From Sphingomonas mali NBRC 15500 (GTDB lineage Bacteria > Pseudomonadota > Alphaproteobacteria > Sphingomonadales > Sphingomonadaceae): 64,000 nucleotides of DNA. A model generated the notes under the pieces. That model made no database searches and was not told the DNA's origin. It was given only the letters and a program-made list of their open reading frames with translations. The position numbers and the translations under genes are program-made. The stretch is from positions 310,001 to 374,000 of the forward strand of contig NZ_BCYX01000001.1 of assembly GCF_001598415.1 (NCBI RefSeq), read 5' to 3'. This document shows, piece by piece, positions 9,830 to 17,878 of this stretch (its first letter is position 1; the number at the start of each line of letters is the position of its first letter).

Positions 9830-10933
9830 TCAGCGCGCCTTCATCGTGTTGGCGGCAAGGCGGACCGCCAGCGCCGGCAACCCCTTGTAATTACCCTTGT
9901 GGTAAGGCGAGTCCGGCTCGAGCGCGGCAGTGATGCGGCGGTGCGCGGTGCCGAGCGCGTGATAGGGTAGCCCGGGCAACAGGTGATGCAGCGCATGATA
10001 GCGCAAGCCGACCGGCGCCCACAGCATCGGCAGGACTGCTGGCGGCGGCACGTTGACCGAATCGAGATATTGCGCGGTCACCGTCATTGCTTCGCCCTCA
10101 TTCTCCCAGAGATGCGCGACGAGCGTGCGTACCTGGTTGATGACTGCGACCGCCGAGGCGACGATCAGGAAGGTCACGAACGCCTTGAGCGGGATGATCC
10201 CCGTCGCGGTCAGCGCGATCAGCGCGATCGACCACAAGCTGGCGGCGGCCTCCAGCCGGTGCCACAGCCGGCGCGCCTCTCCCTCGGGCGGTCTGCGCTG
10301 GAATGACGGGTTGATCTGCAGGCCCGAATAGCGCGCGACGATGACGCGGCGCAACGCCGGCACGACCAAAGAGAGCGGCGTTAGAATGGCGTAGCGGACC
10401 AGCAAGGCGATCGGCGCCAGTGCCGACACCAGCAGGAACGCCGGCAAAGTCCAGGGCTTCATCAGCGCAAGCGGCAGATATTCGGGGTCTTCCGCCGTGC
10501 CATAACGCGTCCGGGCGTGGTGGAGGTTATGCACCCCCTCGTACATGAAGCTCGGCGTGAGCAGCGGAATGCCGACCAGCAGGTTCCAGGCCAGTCGGAA
10601 ACCCGGCACCGCCGAATGCTTGATATGGGTGAGTTCGTGGATGAAGCTTTCGGCGCGATACAATGCCAGGACCGCGACGGCGCCCGCCGCGATCGCCCAG
10701 CCGATCGACGGCGCCAGGATCGCACCGGCCAACGCCGCATAGCCGATCGCCGCCGACAGCAGCATGTCGAGCCAATAGATGCGCGGATTGGGCACGTTGA
10801 GGTCGCGGGTCAGATCCGCCGCCGCCTTCAGCATTGCCCTGTCGTCGTCGATCCGCACGCGCACGGGCGCGGCATTGGCCGCGCCGGCGGTGCGGCGGTC
10901 GAGAGTCGCGATTGTATCCATGGGGATCGCCAT
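9830..10933 (-). CDS. Fatty acid desaturase family membrane protein
   Basis: A 367-residue integral membrane di-iron desaturase or hydroxylase. The three histidine boxes are visible: HELTHIKH, HNLHH and HALHH, separated by hydrophobic helices as in the FA_desaturase family. The start is the ATG giving MAIPMDTIATL; the next Met, five residues in, is equally possible. It is divergent from the putative ceramide synthase gene and shares its 160-base upstream region, so an action on the fatty acyl or sphingoid chain of sphingolipids is worth considering. That is inference; the regiochemistry cannot be read from sequence. Confidence 0.87.
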   Translation of the reverse strand: MAIPMDTIATLDRRTAGAANAAPVRVRIDDDRAMLKAAADLTRDLNVPNPRIYWLDMLLSAAIGYAALAGAILAPSIGWAIAAGAVAVLALYRAESFIHELTHIKHSAVPGFRLAWNLLVGIPLLTPSFMYEGVHNLHHARTRYGTAEDPEYLPLALMKPWTLPAFLLVSALAPIALLVRYAILTPLSLVVPALRRVIVARYSGLQINPSFQRRPPEGEARRLWHRLEAAASLWSIALIALTATGIIPLKAFVTFLIVASAVAVINQVRTLVAHLWENEGEAMTVTAQYLDSVNVPPPAVLPMLWAPVGLRYHALHHLLPGLPYHALGTAHRRITAALEPDSPYHKGNYKGLPALAVRLAANTMKAR

Positions 10934-11092
10934 TGGCCGAACATAGTGGCGACACGGTGGCATTCCAACGACGAAGCCGCCGCGATCAGGGTGATCGCAA
11001 TTTCTCATCTCGCGTAAAACGGCATGGCCGCGGGATTGTCGAAGCCACGGACAAGGCCTAACGCGCGGACTGTTCCAGTGCATGAGGTGCCG

Positions 11093-12247
11093 ATGCCCGG
11101 TCAACTGACCATCCGCCCGATCGACAGCAAGGGCGACCTGAAGAAGTTCGTCGCCCTGCCCTATCGCCTCTACAAGGACGACCCCAATTGGGTGCCACCG
11201 CTGAAGGGCGACGCGCTGAAAAAGCTGATCCCGGGCAAGAACGGTTGGCTGAGCCACGCCAAGCAGCAATTGTTCCTGGCTGAGCGCGACGGCAGGGTCG
11301 TCGGTCGCATCTCCGCGCATATCGACACGCTGGCACTCGAAATGCCGGCCGACCAGGGATTCGGACCCGGCTGCGGCCAGTTCGGTTATTTCGACGCCGA
11401 GGATGAAGCGATCGCGCAGGCGCTGATCGCCGCCGCCGAGGCATGGCTGAAGGGCCAGGGCATGAACCGCGTGCTCGGGCCGTTGAGCGCGTCGATCTGG
11501 GAAGAGCCGGGCTTGCTGATCCAGGGCTTCGATCATCCGCCGACGATCATGATGGGGCACAACAAGCCCGAATATCAGGGCTGGATCGAGCGCGCCGGTT
11601 ATCAGCCGGTCAAGCAAGTCATGACCTACGACCTCGACATCACCAAGGAATTCCCGCCGATCGTCCAGCGCATCGTCCAGATGGGCGAGCGCAACGAGCG
11701 CATCCGTATTCGCGAGGTCGACAAGTCGAAGTTCGATGAGGAAGCGGCGATCATCCTCTACATCCTCAACGACGCCTGGTCGGACAATTGGGGGTTCGTG
11801 CCGTTCACCCCGCCCGAGATCGACGATATCGGCGTCATGCTGAAGCCGATCGTCTATAACGACCTGATCCGTATCGCCGAGCTCGACGGCAAGCCGGTCG
11901 CCTTCATGATCACGCTCCCCGACCTCAACGAAGCGATCAAGCCGTTGAACGGCAACTTGCTGCCGTTCGGCTGGGCGAAGCTACTATTGTGGTTGCGCAA
12001 GCCTCAGGCGAAGACGATGCGTGTCCCGCTGATGGGCGTGGTCAAGGAATTGCAGGCGTCGCGGATGGCGAGCCAGCTGGCCTTCATGATGATCGAATAT
12101 ATCCGCCGCGCCGCGATCTCGCGCTACGCTGCGACGCGCGGTGAGATCGGCTGGGTGCTCGACGACAATCAGGGCATGAATGCCATCGCAGACGCGATCG
12201 ATAGCAAGGTCAACAAGGTCTATCAGATCTACGAGAAACGGATTTGA
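11093..12247 (+). CDS. GNAT-fold acyltransferase, candidate bacterial ceramide synthase
   Basis: A 384-residue soluble protein of the YghO-like family, often labelled only GNAT family or hypothetical. It opens with LPYRLYKDDPNWVPPL and contains FGYFDAEDE, LGPLSASIWEEPGLLIQGFD and a C-terminal GEIGWVLDDNQGMN, all hallmark segments of this group. The bacterial ceramide synthase of Caulobacter belongs to a GNAT-like family of this type, and this gene lies about 6 kb from serine palmitoyltransferase. I infer that it N-acylates the 3-ketosphinganine made there. The ATG at 11093 has GAGG at 11084-11087 five bases upstream; GTG at 11078 is an alternative. Confidence 0.7.
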   Translation: MPGQLTIRPIDSKGDLKKFVALPYRLYKDDPNWVPPLKGDALKKLIPGKNGWLSHAKQQLFLAERDGRVVGRISAHIDTLALEMPADQGFGPGCGQFGYFDAEDEAIAQALIAAAEAWLKGQGMNRVLGPLSASIWEEPGLLIQGFDHPPTIMMGHNKPEYQGWIERAGYQPVKQVMTYDLDITKEFPPIVQRIVQMGERNERIRIREVDKSKFDEEAAIILYILNDAWSDNWGFVPFTPPEIDDIGVMLKPIVYNDLIRIAELDGKPVAFMITLPDLNEAIKPLNGNLLPFGWAKLLLWLRKPQAKTMRVPLMGVVKELQASRMASQLAFMMIEYIRRAAISRYAATRGEIGWVLDDNQGMNAIADAIDSKVNKVYQIYEKRI

Positions 12248-12257
12248 CGTAAAAAAC

Positions 12258-12279
12258 CCCGCCGCCCATGGGCGGCGGG
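12258..12279 (-). terminator. Rho-independent terminator, mainly for the minus strand
   Basis: An 11-base self-complementary stem (CCGCCGCCCATGGGCGGCGG core) is followed on the minus strand by a run of six T (12251-12256). It lies between the convergent acyltransferase gene and the small secreted protein gene at 12343, so it probably stops both, more strongly on the minus strand. Confidence 0.85.
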
Positions 12280-12342
12280 TATTGGTAATGTTCCGACCCT
12301 GGCCGGACGGGGCCATTGTGTACGGCCAGGGCCGGAACCCGC

Positions 12343-12597
12343 TCAGCGATTGAGCGGATCGAAGCCGTCTTCGCGCATCCAGGCTTCGCGCGTCTTGCAG
12401 ACCTTTTGCGGAATGCGGGATCCGGTGACGGTGTCGACCACGCAATATTTCGGTTGCGGCGTGGACTCAGCGGTCGGCGTGGCGCGGGCTGCGGGCGCCG
12501 CATCCCCAGCCATCCGCGGCTCGGCGGCCTGCGCGGAGCCGGCAGTCATCGTCAGCGCCGCGGCGGTGGCGAAACCTGTCATCATGGTCTTGATCAT
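12343..12597 (-). CDS. Small secreted protein with two cysteines (paralogue A)
   Basis: An 84-residue protein of unknown function. It has a signal peptide ending at about AGSAQA (residue 24) and a mature part with an alanine/proline linker and the core KYCVVDTVTGSRI...KVCKTREAW. The two cysteines should form a disulfide in the periplasm. The gene directly upstream (12646-12894) codes for a protein with the same core, so the pair arose by duplication. Similar short proteins are widespread in sphingomonads without a known role. A strong minus-strand terminator follows. Confidence 0.75.
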   Translation of the reverse strand: MIKTMMTGFATAAALTMTAGSAQAAEPRMAGDAAPAARATPTAESTPQPKYCVVDTVTGSRIPQKVCKTREAWMREDGFDPLNR

Positions 12598-12645
12598 AGC
12601 TTCATCCTTTCGAACGACGCGGCGGATGCCGCGCTTCTACCTTGC

Positions 12646-12894
12646 TCAGTTATTCTGCGGCTTGGTCGGGTCGACGCCTTCGGCGCGCCATTGGTCGAGC
12701 GTCTTGCACACCTTGCGGTCGATGATCGTGCCGGTCGTCGCGGGGACAAGGTAGCAATAGCGCGTCGACCCATTGGCGGCGGCTTGCTGACCCTTCGCGG
12801 CCGCAGCGTCGCTCTTGACCTTGCCCGAGGCGAGCGCGGGGCCACCCGCCAAAACGCCCAAGGCCGCGACTGCAGCGATCGTGTATTTGAACAT
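12646..12894 (-). CDS. Small secreted protein with two cysteines (paralogue B)
   Basis: An 82-residue protein with a signal peptide (cleavage after about PALA, residue 22) and the core RYCYLVPATTGTIIDRKVCKTLDQW, matching the neighbour at 12343-12597 in the order Y-C, T-G, I, K-V-C-K-T, W. A ribosome binding site with AGGAG and AGGAAG elements lies just upstream of the ATG. Probably co-transcribed with its paralogue, 48 bases downstream. Function unknown; a periplasmic disulfide-stabilised mini-domain is all that the sequence supports. Confidence 0.75.
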   Translation of the reverse strand: MFKYTIAAVAALGVLAGGPALASGKVKSDAAAAKGQQAAANGSTRYCYLVPATTGTIIDRKVCKTLDQWRAEGVDPTKPQNN

Positions 12895-12974
12895 CTTCCT
12901 GCTCCTAACTAGCTGGCGGGGGTGACCAGCACGTGTATTGGTGCATTAAGTATGCCAAACACTGAAAATGTTAT

Positions 12975-12987
12975 AAATCAATGATTT
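12975..12987. promoter_or_regulatory. Palindrome in AT-rich upstream region
   Basis: AAATCA and TGATTT separated by one base lie in the only AT-rich patch of this area (about 12940-13020), 80 bases upstream of the small secreted protein gene at 12894 on the minus strand. It could be an operator for that gene pair. No regulator is identified. Confidence 0.35.
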
Positions 12988-13084
12988 AGTGAATGACTAC
13001 AAATGTAGGCATTGGCACCGCGAACCAAAGCGCGGGATTTTGCACCAAAGATCGGCGAAACTCGCGGCACGATTTACGCCGACG

Positions 13085-13903
13085 TCAAAAGCGGCGGGCG
13101 ATCCCCGCATAAAGCTCGATATCGGGTGCATTGCGGTCGAGCCCGGCCACCGCGCCGATATCCAGCTGCACCGTCTTGCGCGGCATCCAGGCCAGCGAGG
13201 CCGAGGCGAGGTCCTGCGTGGTCGCGCCCGACGGATCCTCGTCTCGGACCAGCTGATCCTCCAACGTGAAGGTCAATCTGTCGTCGAGCGCGATGCCGAC
13301 GCCGATCACGCCGCTATAGGCTAGATGCCGCCCTCGGCCGTCCTGATCGACCGCGGCGTCGACTTCTGGCGTCAGCTCGAGGTTGACTGTCTTGGAGAGA
13401 TCATAAGTCACAGGCACGATCAGACCTGCTCCCCAATCCCCAGCCCCTATCGGCGCGCGGCCGACCGGCAGCGTCACGAATGGTTGGACCGCGACCGACA
13501 GTCCACTGCCGTCGGGATTGCGCAGATTGGCCTTGAGGCCGAGCGTCGCGTCGCCAGTGCGGGTCGCGCGATAGGCCGTACCGCCAACGCGTTCTCGAAC
13601 GATGCCCAAGGGCGTCCAGCCCACCTGCGCCTCGATCGTATCGGTCAGCCCGATCCGCAGCGATGTGTCGCCGATCAGCACCGTATCGGTCCGATAACTG
13701 CCTTGTTTGTCGAGCGTCCAGTCACCGAGCGAGGTTTCGACCGACACCTGTCCCGGCGCCATGGTACAGGCCGGCGTGCCGAGCCCCGGCCGCGCGGGAC
13801 AATAATCGCGATCCTGATCGTCGGCATGCGCGACGGCGGGAACGAGCAATGCCATCGCGAACAGCACAAGCGTCGCGCCGGCTTTCCGGAGATCGCACGC
13901 CAT
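13085..13903 (-). CDS. Outer membrane beta-barrel protein (MetA/transporter-like)
   Basis: A 272-residue protein with a signal peptide (basic start MACDLRKAG, hydrophobic stretch, cleavage near VAHA) and a body of alternating amphipathic strands ending in aromatic phenylalanine (YAGIARRF), as expected for an outer membrane beta-barrel. Segments such as GLTDTIEAQVGWTPLG, GDATLGLKANLR and VQPFVTLPVG resemble the phenol-degradation meta-pathway (MetA) family of putative channels. It starts 4 bases after the xth stop, so the two probably form one transcript. The transported substrate is unknown. Confidence 0.75.
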   Translation of the reverse strand: MACDLRKAGATLVLFAMALLVPAVAHADDQDRDYCPARPGLGTPACTMAPGQVSVETSLGDWTLDKQGSYRTDTVLIGDTSLRIGLTDTIEAQVGWTPLGIVRERVGGTAYRATRTGDATLGLKANLRNPDGSGLSVAVQPFVTLPVGRAPIGAGDWGAGLIVPVTYDLSKTVNLELTPEVDAAVDQDGRGRHLAYSGVIGVGIALDDRLTFTLEDQLVRDEDPSGATTQDLASASLAWMPRKTVQLDIGAVAGLDRNAPDIELYAGIARRF

Positions 13904-13907
13904 CGGC

Positions 13908-14678
13908 CTAGCGCAACTGAACCCAGGTAGGGGCGTGATCGCTCGCCTTTTCACGGCCGCGATACTCCTTGTCGACGCCGGCATCGGCCAAGCGGTCGGC
14001 AGCGACCGGGCTCAGCAGCAAATGGTCGATGCGAAAGCCGGCATCGCGCTGCCATGCGCCGGCTTGATAGTCCCAGTAGGTCCACACGCCGCCCTTGGGG
14101 TGGCGCGTGCGCAGGCTGTCGGTCCAGCCCTGGGCAAGCAGCGTGCGATAACGCTCGCGACTCTCGGGCTGCATCAGCGCATCGTCGGCCATGGCGCGGA
14201 CCGAGAAGGTGTCGTCATTATTGGGGATGACGTTATAGTCGCCGGCGAGCACCACCGGCACTTCCTCGGCGAGCAGATCGCGCGCGCGATCGGCCAGCCG
14301 TTCCATCCATTTCAGCTTGTAGTCGAACTTGGGACCTGGCTGCGGGTTGCCGTTGGGCAGGTAGATCGAGGCCACTACCAGCCCGTCGACATCGCATTCC
14401 AGATACCGGCTGTGCGCATCCTCGGGATCGCCGGCAAGGCCGCGCTGGCGCTCGACCGGGTCCTTGCCCCTGGCAAGCACCGCGACGCCGTTGAAACCCT
14501 TTTGCCCGTGCCACACCGCGCCGTAACCGGCCGCACGTATGTCATCGATCGGGAACCCGTCATCGGCCGCTTTCAGTTCCTGCAGGCAGACCACATCGGG
14601 CTGTTGCTCGGACAGATATTCGATCAGCCGCTCGAGCCGCGCCCTGATTCCGTTGACGTTGTAGCTGACGATCTTCAC
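13908..14678 (-). CDS. xth: Exodeoxyribonuclease III
   Basis: A 256-residue member of the AP endonuclease/exonuclease III family that acts in base excision repair. Motifs in order: VKIVSYNVNGIRAR at the N terminus, CLQELKAADDGFP with the metal-binding glutamate, GDYNVIPNN near the middle and the C-terminal RIDHLLLSP and EKASDHAPTW with the catalytic Asp-His. The start is the GTG at 14678, giving the normal family length; a further upstream ATG at 14738 would put the long inverted repeat at 14705 inside the gene and is rejected. Confidence 0.93.
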   Translation of the reverse strand: MKIVSYNVNGIRARLERLIEYLSEQQPDVVCLQELKAADDGFPIDDIRAAGYGAVWHGQKGFNGVAVLARGKDPVERQRGLAGDPEDAHSRYLECDVDGLVVASIYLPNGNPQPGPKFDYKLKWMERLADRARDLLAEEVPVVLAGDYNVIPNNDDTFSVRAMADDALMQPESRERYRTLLAQGWTDSLRTRHPKGGVWTYWDYQAGAWQRDAGFRIDHLLLSPVAADRLADAGVDKEYRGREKASDHAPTWVQLR

Positions 14679-14704
14679 GCGGTGCTTTCGTTTCGATTGC
14701 GGCG

Positions 14705-14774
14705 CCGGCCCGCTCCCCCACCCGGCCTCCCATAGCATATTCTAATTGGGAGGCCGGGTGGGGGAGCGGGCCGG
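14705..14774. repeat. Perfect 28-bp inverted repeat (long hairpin)
   Basis: Arms 14705-14732 and 14747-14774 are exactly complementary over 28 bases, with a 14-base AT-rich loop. The arms are very GC-rich and contain a CCCCCACCC tract. It lies between the Fe-S carrier gene and xth, both on the minus strand, 27 bases upstream of the xth start. No T tract follows either arm, so it may be a processing or attenuation hairpin, or a mobile palindromic unit, rather than a classical terminator. Confidence 0.9.
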
Positions 14775-14793
14775 TGCGGTGATCGACAAAAGC

Positions 14794-15132
14794 TTACACC
14801 GAGAAGGACGAACCGCAACCACAGCCCGAGGCCGCGTTGGGATTTTCCACCGTGAAATGCGCGCCGCCGAGCGTGTCGACGAAGTCGACCGAACAGCCGC
14901 GCACCAGATCGAGGCTCATATCGTCGACCGCCAGCTTGACGCCATCGGTCTCGACCACGGTGTCGCCGTCCTCCAGCTCCTCGGCGAGGCCGAATTTATA
15001 CTGAAAGCCCGAACAACCGCCGCCTTCGACCGAGAGGCGAAGGATAGCAGGCTTGCTTTGGCGCTCGGCAATCCAAGCCACGCGCTTGGCGGCGGCGGGA
15101 GTCAGCGCAATGTCGGCAGCGAGTGTGGCCAT
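14794..15132 (-). CDS. erpA: A-type iron-sulfur cluster carrier (ErpA/IscA family)
   Basis: A 112-residue A-type carrier that accepts Fe-S clusters and inserts them into target enzymes. The three conserved cysteines are present: Cys40 in EGGGCSGFQY and Cys104/Cys106 in the C-terminal SGCGCGSSF. Length and motif spacing are typical. The start is the ATG giving MATLAADIAL; an upstream ATG at 15156 would add eight residues that are not usual in the family. No other isc or suf gene is adjacent, which favours the ErpA type over IscA. Confidence 0.9.
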   Translation of the reverse strand: MATLAADIALTPAAAKRVAWIAERQSKPAILRLSVEGGGCSGFQYKFGLAEELEDGDTVVETDGVKLAVDDMSLDLVRGCSVDFVDTLGGAHFTVENPNAASGCGCGSSFSV

Positions 15133-15187
15133 GGTAGGGAGATAGGCGCTCGCCACCCGCTCAGCAACATACCAGTCACGAACATGG

Positions 15188-15221
15188 AAAAAGGGCCACC
15201 CCGGTTGCCCGGAGCGGCCCC
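15188..15221 (-). terminator. Terminator of the M23 peptidase gene
   Basis: On the minus strand GGGGCCGCTCCGG, a short loop, CCGGGGTGGCCC and then five T (15188-15192 as A on the plus strand). It lies 33 bases after the stop codon of the peptidase gene and fits a Rho-independent terminator. Confidence 0.85.
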
Positions 15222-15253
15222 TCCTCTCGCGTCCCTCGAGATTGGATTCGTGA

Positions 15254-16438
15254 TCAGTCGGCCGAGTCAGCCGCCGGGGCGGTGCTGACCGGAACGGCGT
15301 TGAGCTGCGGACTCTTGATCGCCTGGAGATAATCGGCGGTCTGCAGGAACGGCATCGGATTGACCGCGCGGCCGTCGATACGGACCTCGTAATGGAGATG
15401 CGGACCAGTCGAGCGGCCGGTCGAACCCGACATCGCGATCAGCTGCCCGCGCTTCACCTTCTGCCCGGCGGTGACCAGGATCTTCGACAAGTGACCATAG
15501 CGAGTCTGAATGCCGCGGCCATGATCGAGCTCGACAAGATTGCCATAGCCGCCCGCGCGCTCTGCACGGTCGACCGTGCCGTCGGCGGTGGCATAGACCG
15601 CCGTGCCGGTCCCGCAAGGAATGTCGACGCCCGGGTGGAACGCCGCGGTACCGCGGAACGGATCGCTGCGGATGCCGAAATTGCTGGTGAACTTGAGGTT
15701 GCTGACCGGCTGGACCGACGGAATCGAGATCAGTCCGTCCTGCAGCGTATCGAGTTTCTTCCAGGTCTGGAAAAGCGCGCGGAACTGGGCATCTGCGGCC
15801 ATATCAGCAGCGGCCTCGGCACTATCGGCGGCTTCGTAAGGTCCGCCCATCGCACCATTCTTCGGCTGGAAGCGGTTGGGGTTGATCCCCAATGCCTTGG
15901 CCCGCTGCAGCGCGGCGATATATTTCTTCTCGGTGGTGATCCGCGCCTTGATGGCCAAGGCGACCTGATCGTGCTCGACCTGCGTCAACGGCGCGACTAC
16001 ATCGGCCGCCGCGGCCGCGGCCTTGGGATCGATCGGCTGATAGGCCACCGGCTTAACCTCGCCCTGCCCGCTGATCGCGGCGGCAAGCATCGCCTGGCGT
16101 GCTTCGACGCGCTTGGCGCGGGCATCGGCGACATATTTGATCTGTTGGATCTTCTCCTGCATGCCAGCGACCTGCGCCTCCATCTTGGCGACTTTCGCCT
16201 CGGAGGTGAGCGGCGTTCCGGTGAGCCCCGACAGCGCCACGGCGTTAACGCCGGCCTGCGCAACGCCATAAGCCGAGAAGCTCAGCGTGATGGCGCCCGC
16301 GACAGCAACCGCGGCCTGCGTGCGTCCCGCGATCGAGAAACGACGAAGATCGCGGCCATCATGGAAAATGAAATCGCGTGTTTTGAAGAATTGGCGGCAG
16401 CGAATGAGCGCGTCCTGCAAATTCGTAAGTTTGATCAT
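15254..16438 (-). CDS. M23-family metalloendopeptidase with coiled coil (LytM/DipM-like)
   Basis: A 394-residue envelope protein. An N-terminal helix near 42-64 (AAVAVAGAITLSFSAYGVAQA) is a signal anchor. It is followed by a coiled coil (about 85-125, EAKVAKMEAQVAGMQEKIQ) and an LytM domain at about 262-368 with the zinc ligands in HPGVDIPCG and HLHYEVR. Such proteins cleave peptidoglycan cross-bridges or activate amidases in cell division. All the zinc ligand motifs look intact, so it is probably an active endopeptidase. A terminator follows it. The 119 bases upstream hold no other gene. Confidence 0.9.
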   Translation of the reverse strand: MIKLTNLQDALIRCRQFFKTRDFIFHDGRDLRRFSIAGRTQAAVAVAGAITLSFSAYGVAQAGVNAVALSGLTGTPLTSEAKVAKMEAQVAGMQEKIQQIKYVADARAKRVEARQAMLAAAISGQGEVKPVAYQPIDPKAAAAAADVVAPLTQVEHDQVALAIKARITTEKKYIAALQRAKALGINPNRFQPKNGAMGGPYEAADSAEAAADMAADAQFRALFQTWKKLDTLQDGLISIPSVQPVSNLKFTSNFGIRSDPFRGTAAFHPGVDIPCGTGTAVYATADGTVDRAERAGGYGNLVELDHGRGIQTRYGHLSKILVTAGQKVKRGQLIAMSGSTGRSTGPHLHYEVRIDGRAVNPMPFLQTADYLQAIKSPQLNAVPVSTAPAADSAD

Positions 16439-16557
16439 GCGTCCCCGGCGACCCTGGCGACGATCACCGCATTAACGGCGACCATGAAGATGGTTGATCC
16501 GGACCCAGCCCCTCCGCGTCCGGTTTTGTGAATGTGACAAGTGCCAGCATGTCGTTT

Positions 16558-17364
16558 TCATGCAAGAGGCGCGTAATATTCGCGGGGCAGACCGGCAGCT
16601 TCGCGGGCTGAGTCGTTGAATGGCGGCTTAATCATGCCGCGGAAATGGCGCCGCACCAGGTCGCGCCAATGCGATTCAGCCGCGATTCCAGTTGATTCGC
16701 ATGCCGTCCGAAACCAGGTCGCGCCGTACGCCACGTGTCGTATCTCGTCGGTGAGAATACGCTTGAGGATTCGAGCGGTTCCCTCGTCGTCTGCGGCGAG
16801 GAAGCGATCGATCGTCGCCGGCGTGACGTCGAGCCCTCGCGCCTCGAGCACCATCGGCACCACGGCGAGCCGGGCGAGCGGGTCGTACGCGGTCGCTTCG
16901 GCGGCTTCCCACAAGCCATCATGCGCCGCGAGCGCGCCATAATGGCTGCCGAGCGTACGCAGCCGGCGATCGAGCAGCGCGAAGTGCATCGCCTCGTCAG
17001 CGCCGACCGAGAGCCAGTCGTCGACGAAATTGCGCGGAAAATGGCTGCCGAATCGCCCCGCGAGATCGAACGCCAGGTCGATCGCGACGAACTCGATGTG
17101 CGCGAGCGCGTGGATCAGCGCGATACGCCCGCGCTCCGACCCTCCCTTGCCACGCCTCGGCATGCGGTTGGGCGGGAGCAGTTCGGGTTCGGCGGGCCGC
17201 GCCGGCCCGTCGGGCATCGCGACGTCAAAGTCATGCGCCAGATTGCCACGACGCCATGCCCGCACGACCGCACGGGCGCGCTTGACCTTGGCGATGGGAT
17301 CGCCGGTTTCGAGCACCGAGCGGCAAGCTGCGGCGATGGTAATGCTGGTTTCGACCGAAGTCAT
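16558..17364 (-). CDS. DUF455 family ferritin-like protein
   Basis: A 268-residue protein of the DUF455 family, predicted to have a ferritin-like four-helix bundle related to MiaE. Carboxylate/histidine pairs that could hold a di-iron centre are visible in ALAHIEFVAIDLAFD, ADEAMHFALL and DEIRHVAYG. The ATG giving MTSVETSIT is chosen because the further upstream start would run into bcp. The natural substrate of this family is not known; hydroxylation of RNA or lipid has been suggested by analogy only. Confidence 0.8.
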   Translation of the reverse strand: MTSVETSITIAAACRSVLETGDPIAKVKRARAVVRAWRRGNLAHDFDVAMPDGPARPAEPELLPPNRMPRRGKGGSERGRIALIHALAHIEFVAIDLAFDLAGRFGSHFPRNFVDDWLSVGADEAMHFALLDRRLRTLGSHYGALAAHDGLWEAAEATAYDPLARLAVVPMVLEARGLDVTPATIDRFLAADDEGTARILKRILTDEIRHVAYGATWFRTACESTGIAAESHWRDLVRRHFRGMIKPPFNDSAREAAGLPREYYAPLA

Positions 17365-17410
17365 GCGGGGGCTTACCCTGTTGGTGAAGTCACGCCAACT
17401 GCCCGCCCGC

Positions 17411-17878
17411 TCACCCCAACTCCCGAACCGCGGCCAGGACCTGTTCGGCATGTCCCGGCACTTTCACTTTGCGCCACACCTTCGCCAGCTTGCCCGAACC
17501 ATCGAACAGCCAGGTCGAGCGGTCGATCCCCATATACTCACGACCATAGAGCTTCTTCGACACCCAGGCGCCGAACGCCTCGATCACGCCGGCCTCATCG
17601 CTCGCGAGCGGCACCGTCAGTGCATATTTGTCGGCGAACTTGCGGTGCTTCGCCGGCGTGTCTTTCGACACCGCCAGCACGGCGGCGCCAGCCTTGTCGA
17701 AATCTGCCAACAGCGCAGTGAAATCCTGCGCCTCGCGCGTGCAGCCGGCAGTATCGTCCTTGGGATAGAAATAGAGCACCAGCGGCTTGCCGGCATAGTC
17801 ACGCAGGTTGATCGTCGCACCGTCAGGTGCCGTCAGCACCGCGTCGGGCAGCGCATCGCCGACTTCAAGTCCCGCCAT
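17411..17878 (-). CDS. bcp: Thiol peroxidase Bcp/PrxQ
   Basis: A 155-residue peroxiredoxin of the Bcp/PrxQ group that reduces hydroperoxides in the cytoplasm. The peroxidatic cysteine is Cys46 in YPKDDTAGCTREAQDF. The second cysteine that many Bcp proteins have five residues later is absent (Gln-Asp-Phe instead), so it must act as a 1-Cys type or use another thiol. GGAG lies seven bases before the ATG at 17878. The gene overlaps the end of glnE by 14 bases, so the two are co-transcribed. Confidence 0.93.
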   Translation of the reverse strand: MAGLEVGDALPDAVLTAPDGATINLRDYAGKPLVLYFYPKDDTAGCTREAQDFTALLADFDKAGAAVLAVSKDTPAKHRKFADKYALTVPLASDEAGVIEAFGAWVSKKLYGREYMGIDRSTWLFDGSGKLAKVWRKVKVPGHAEQVLAAVRELG

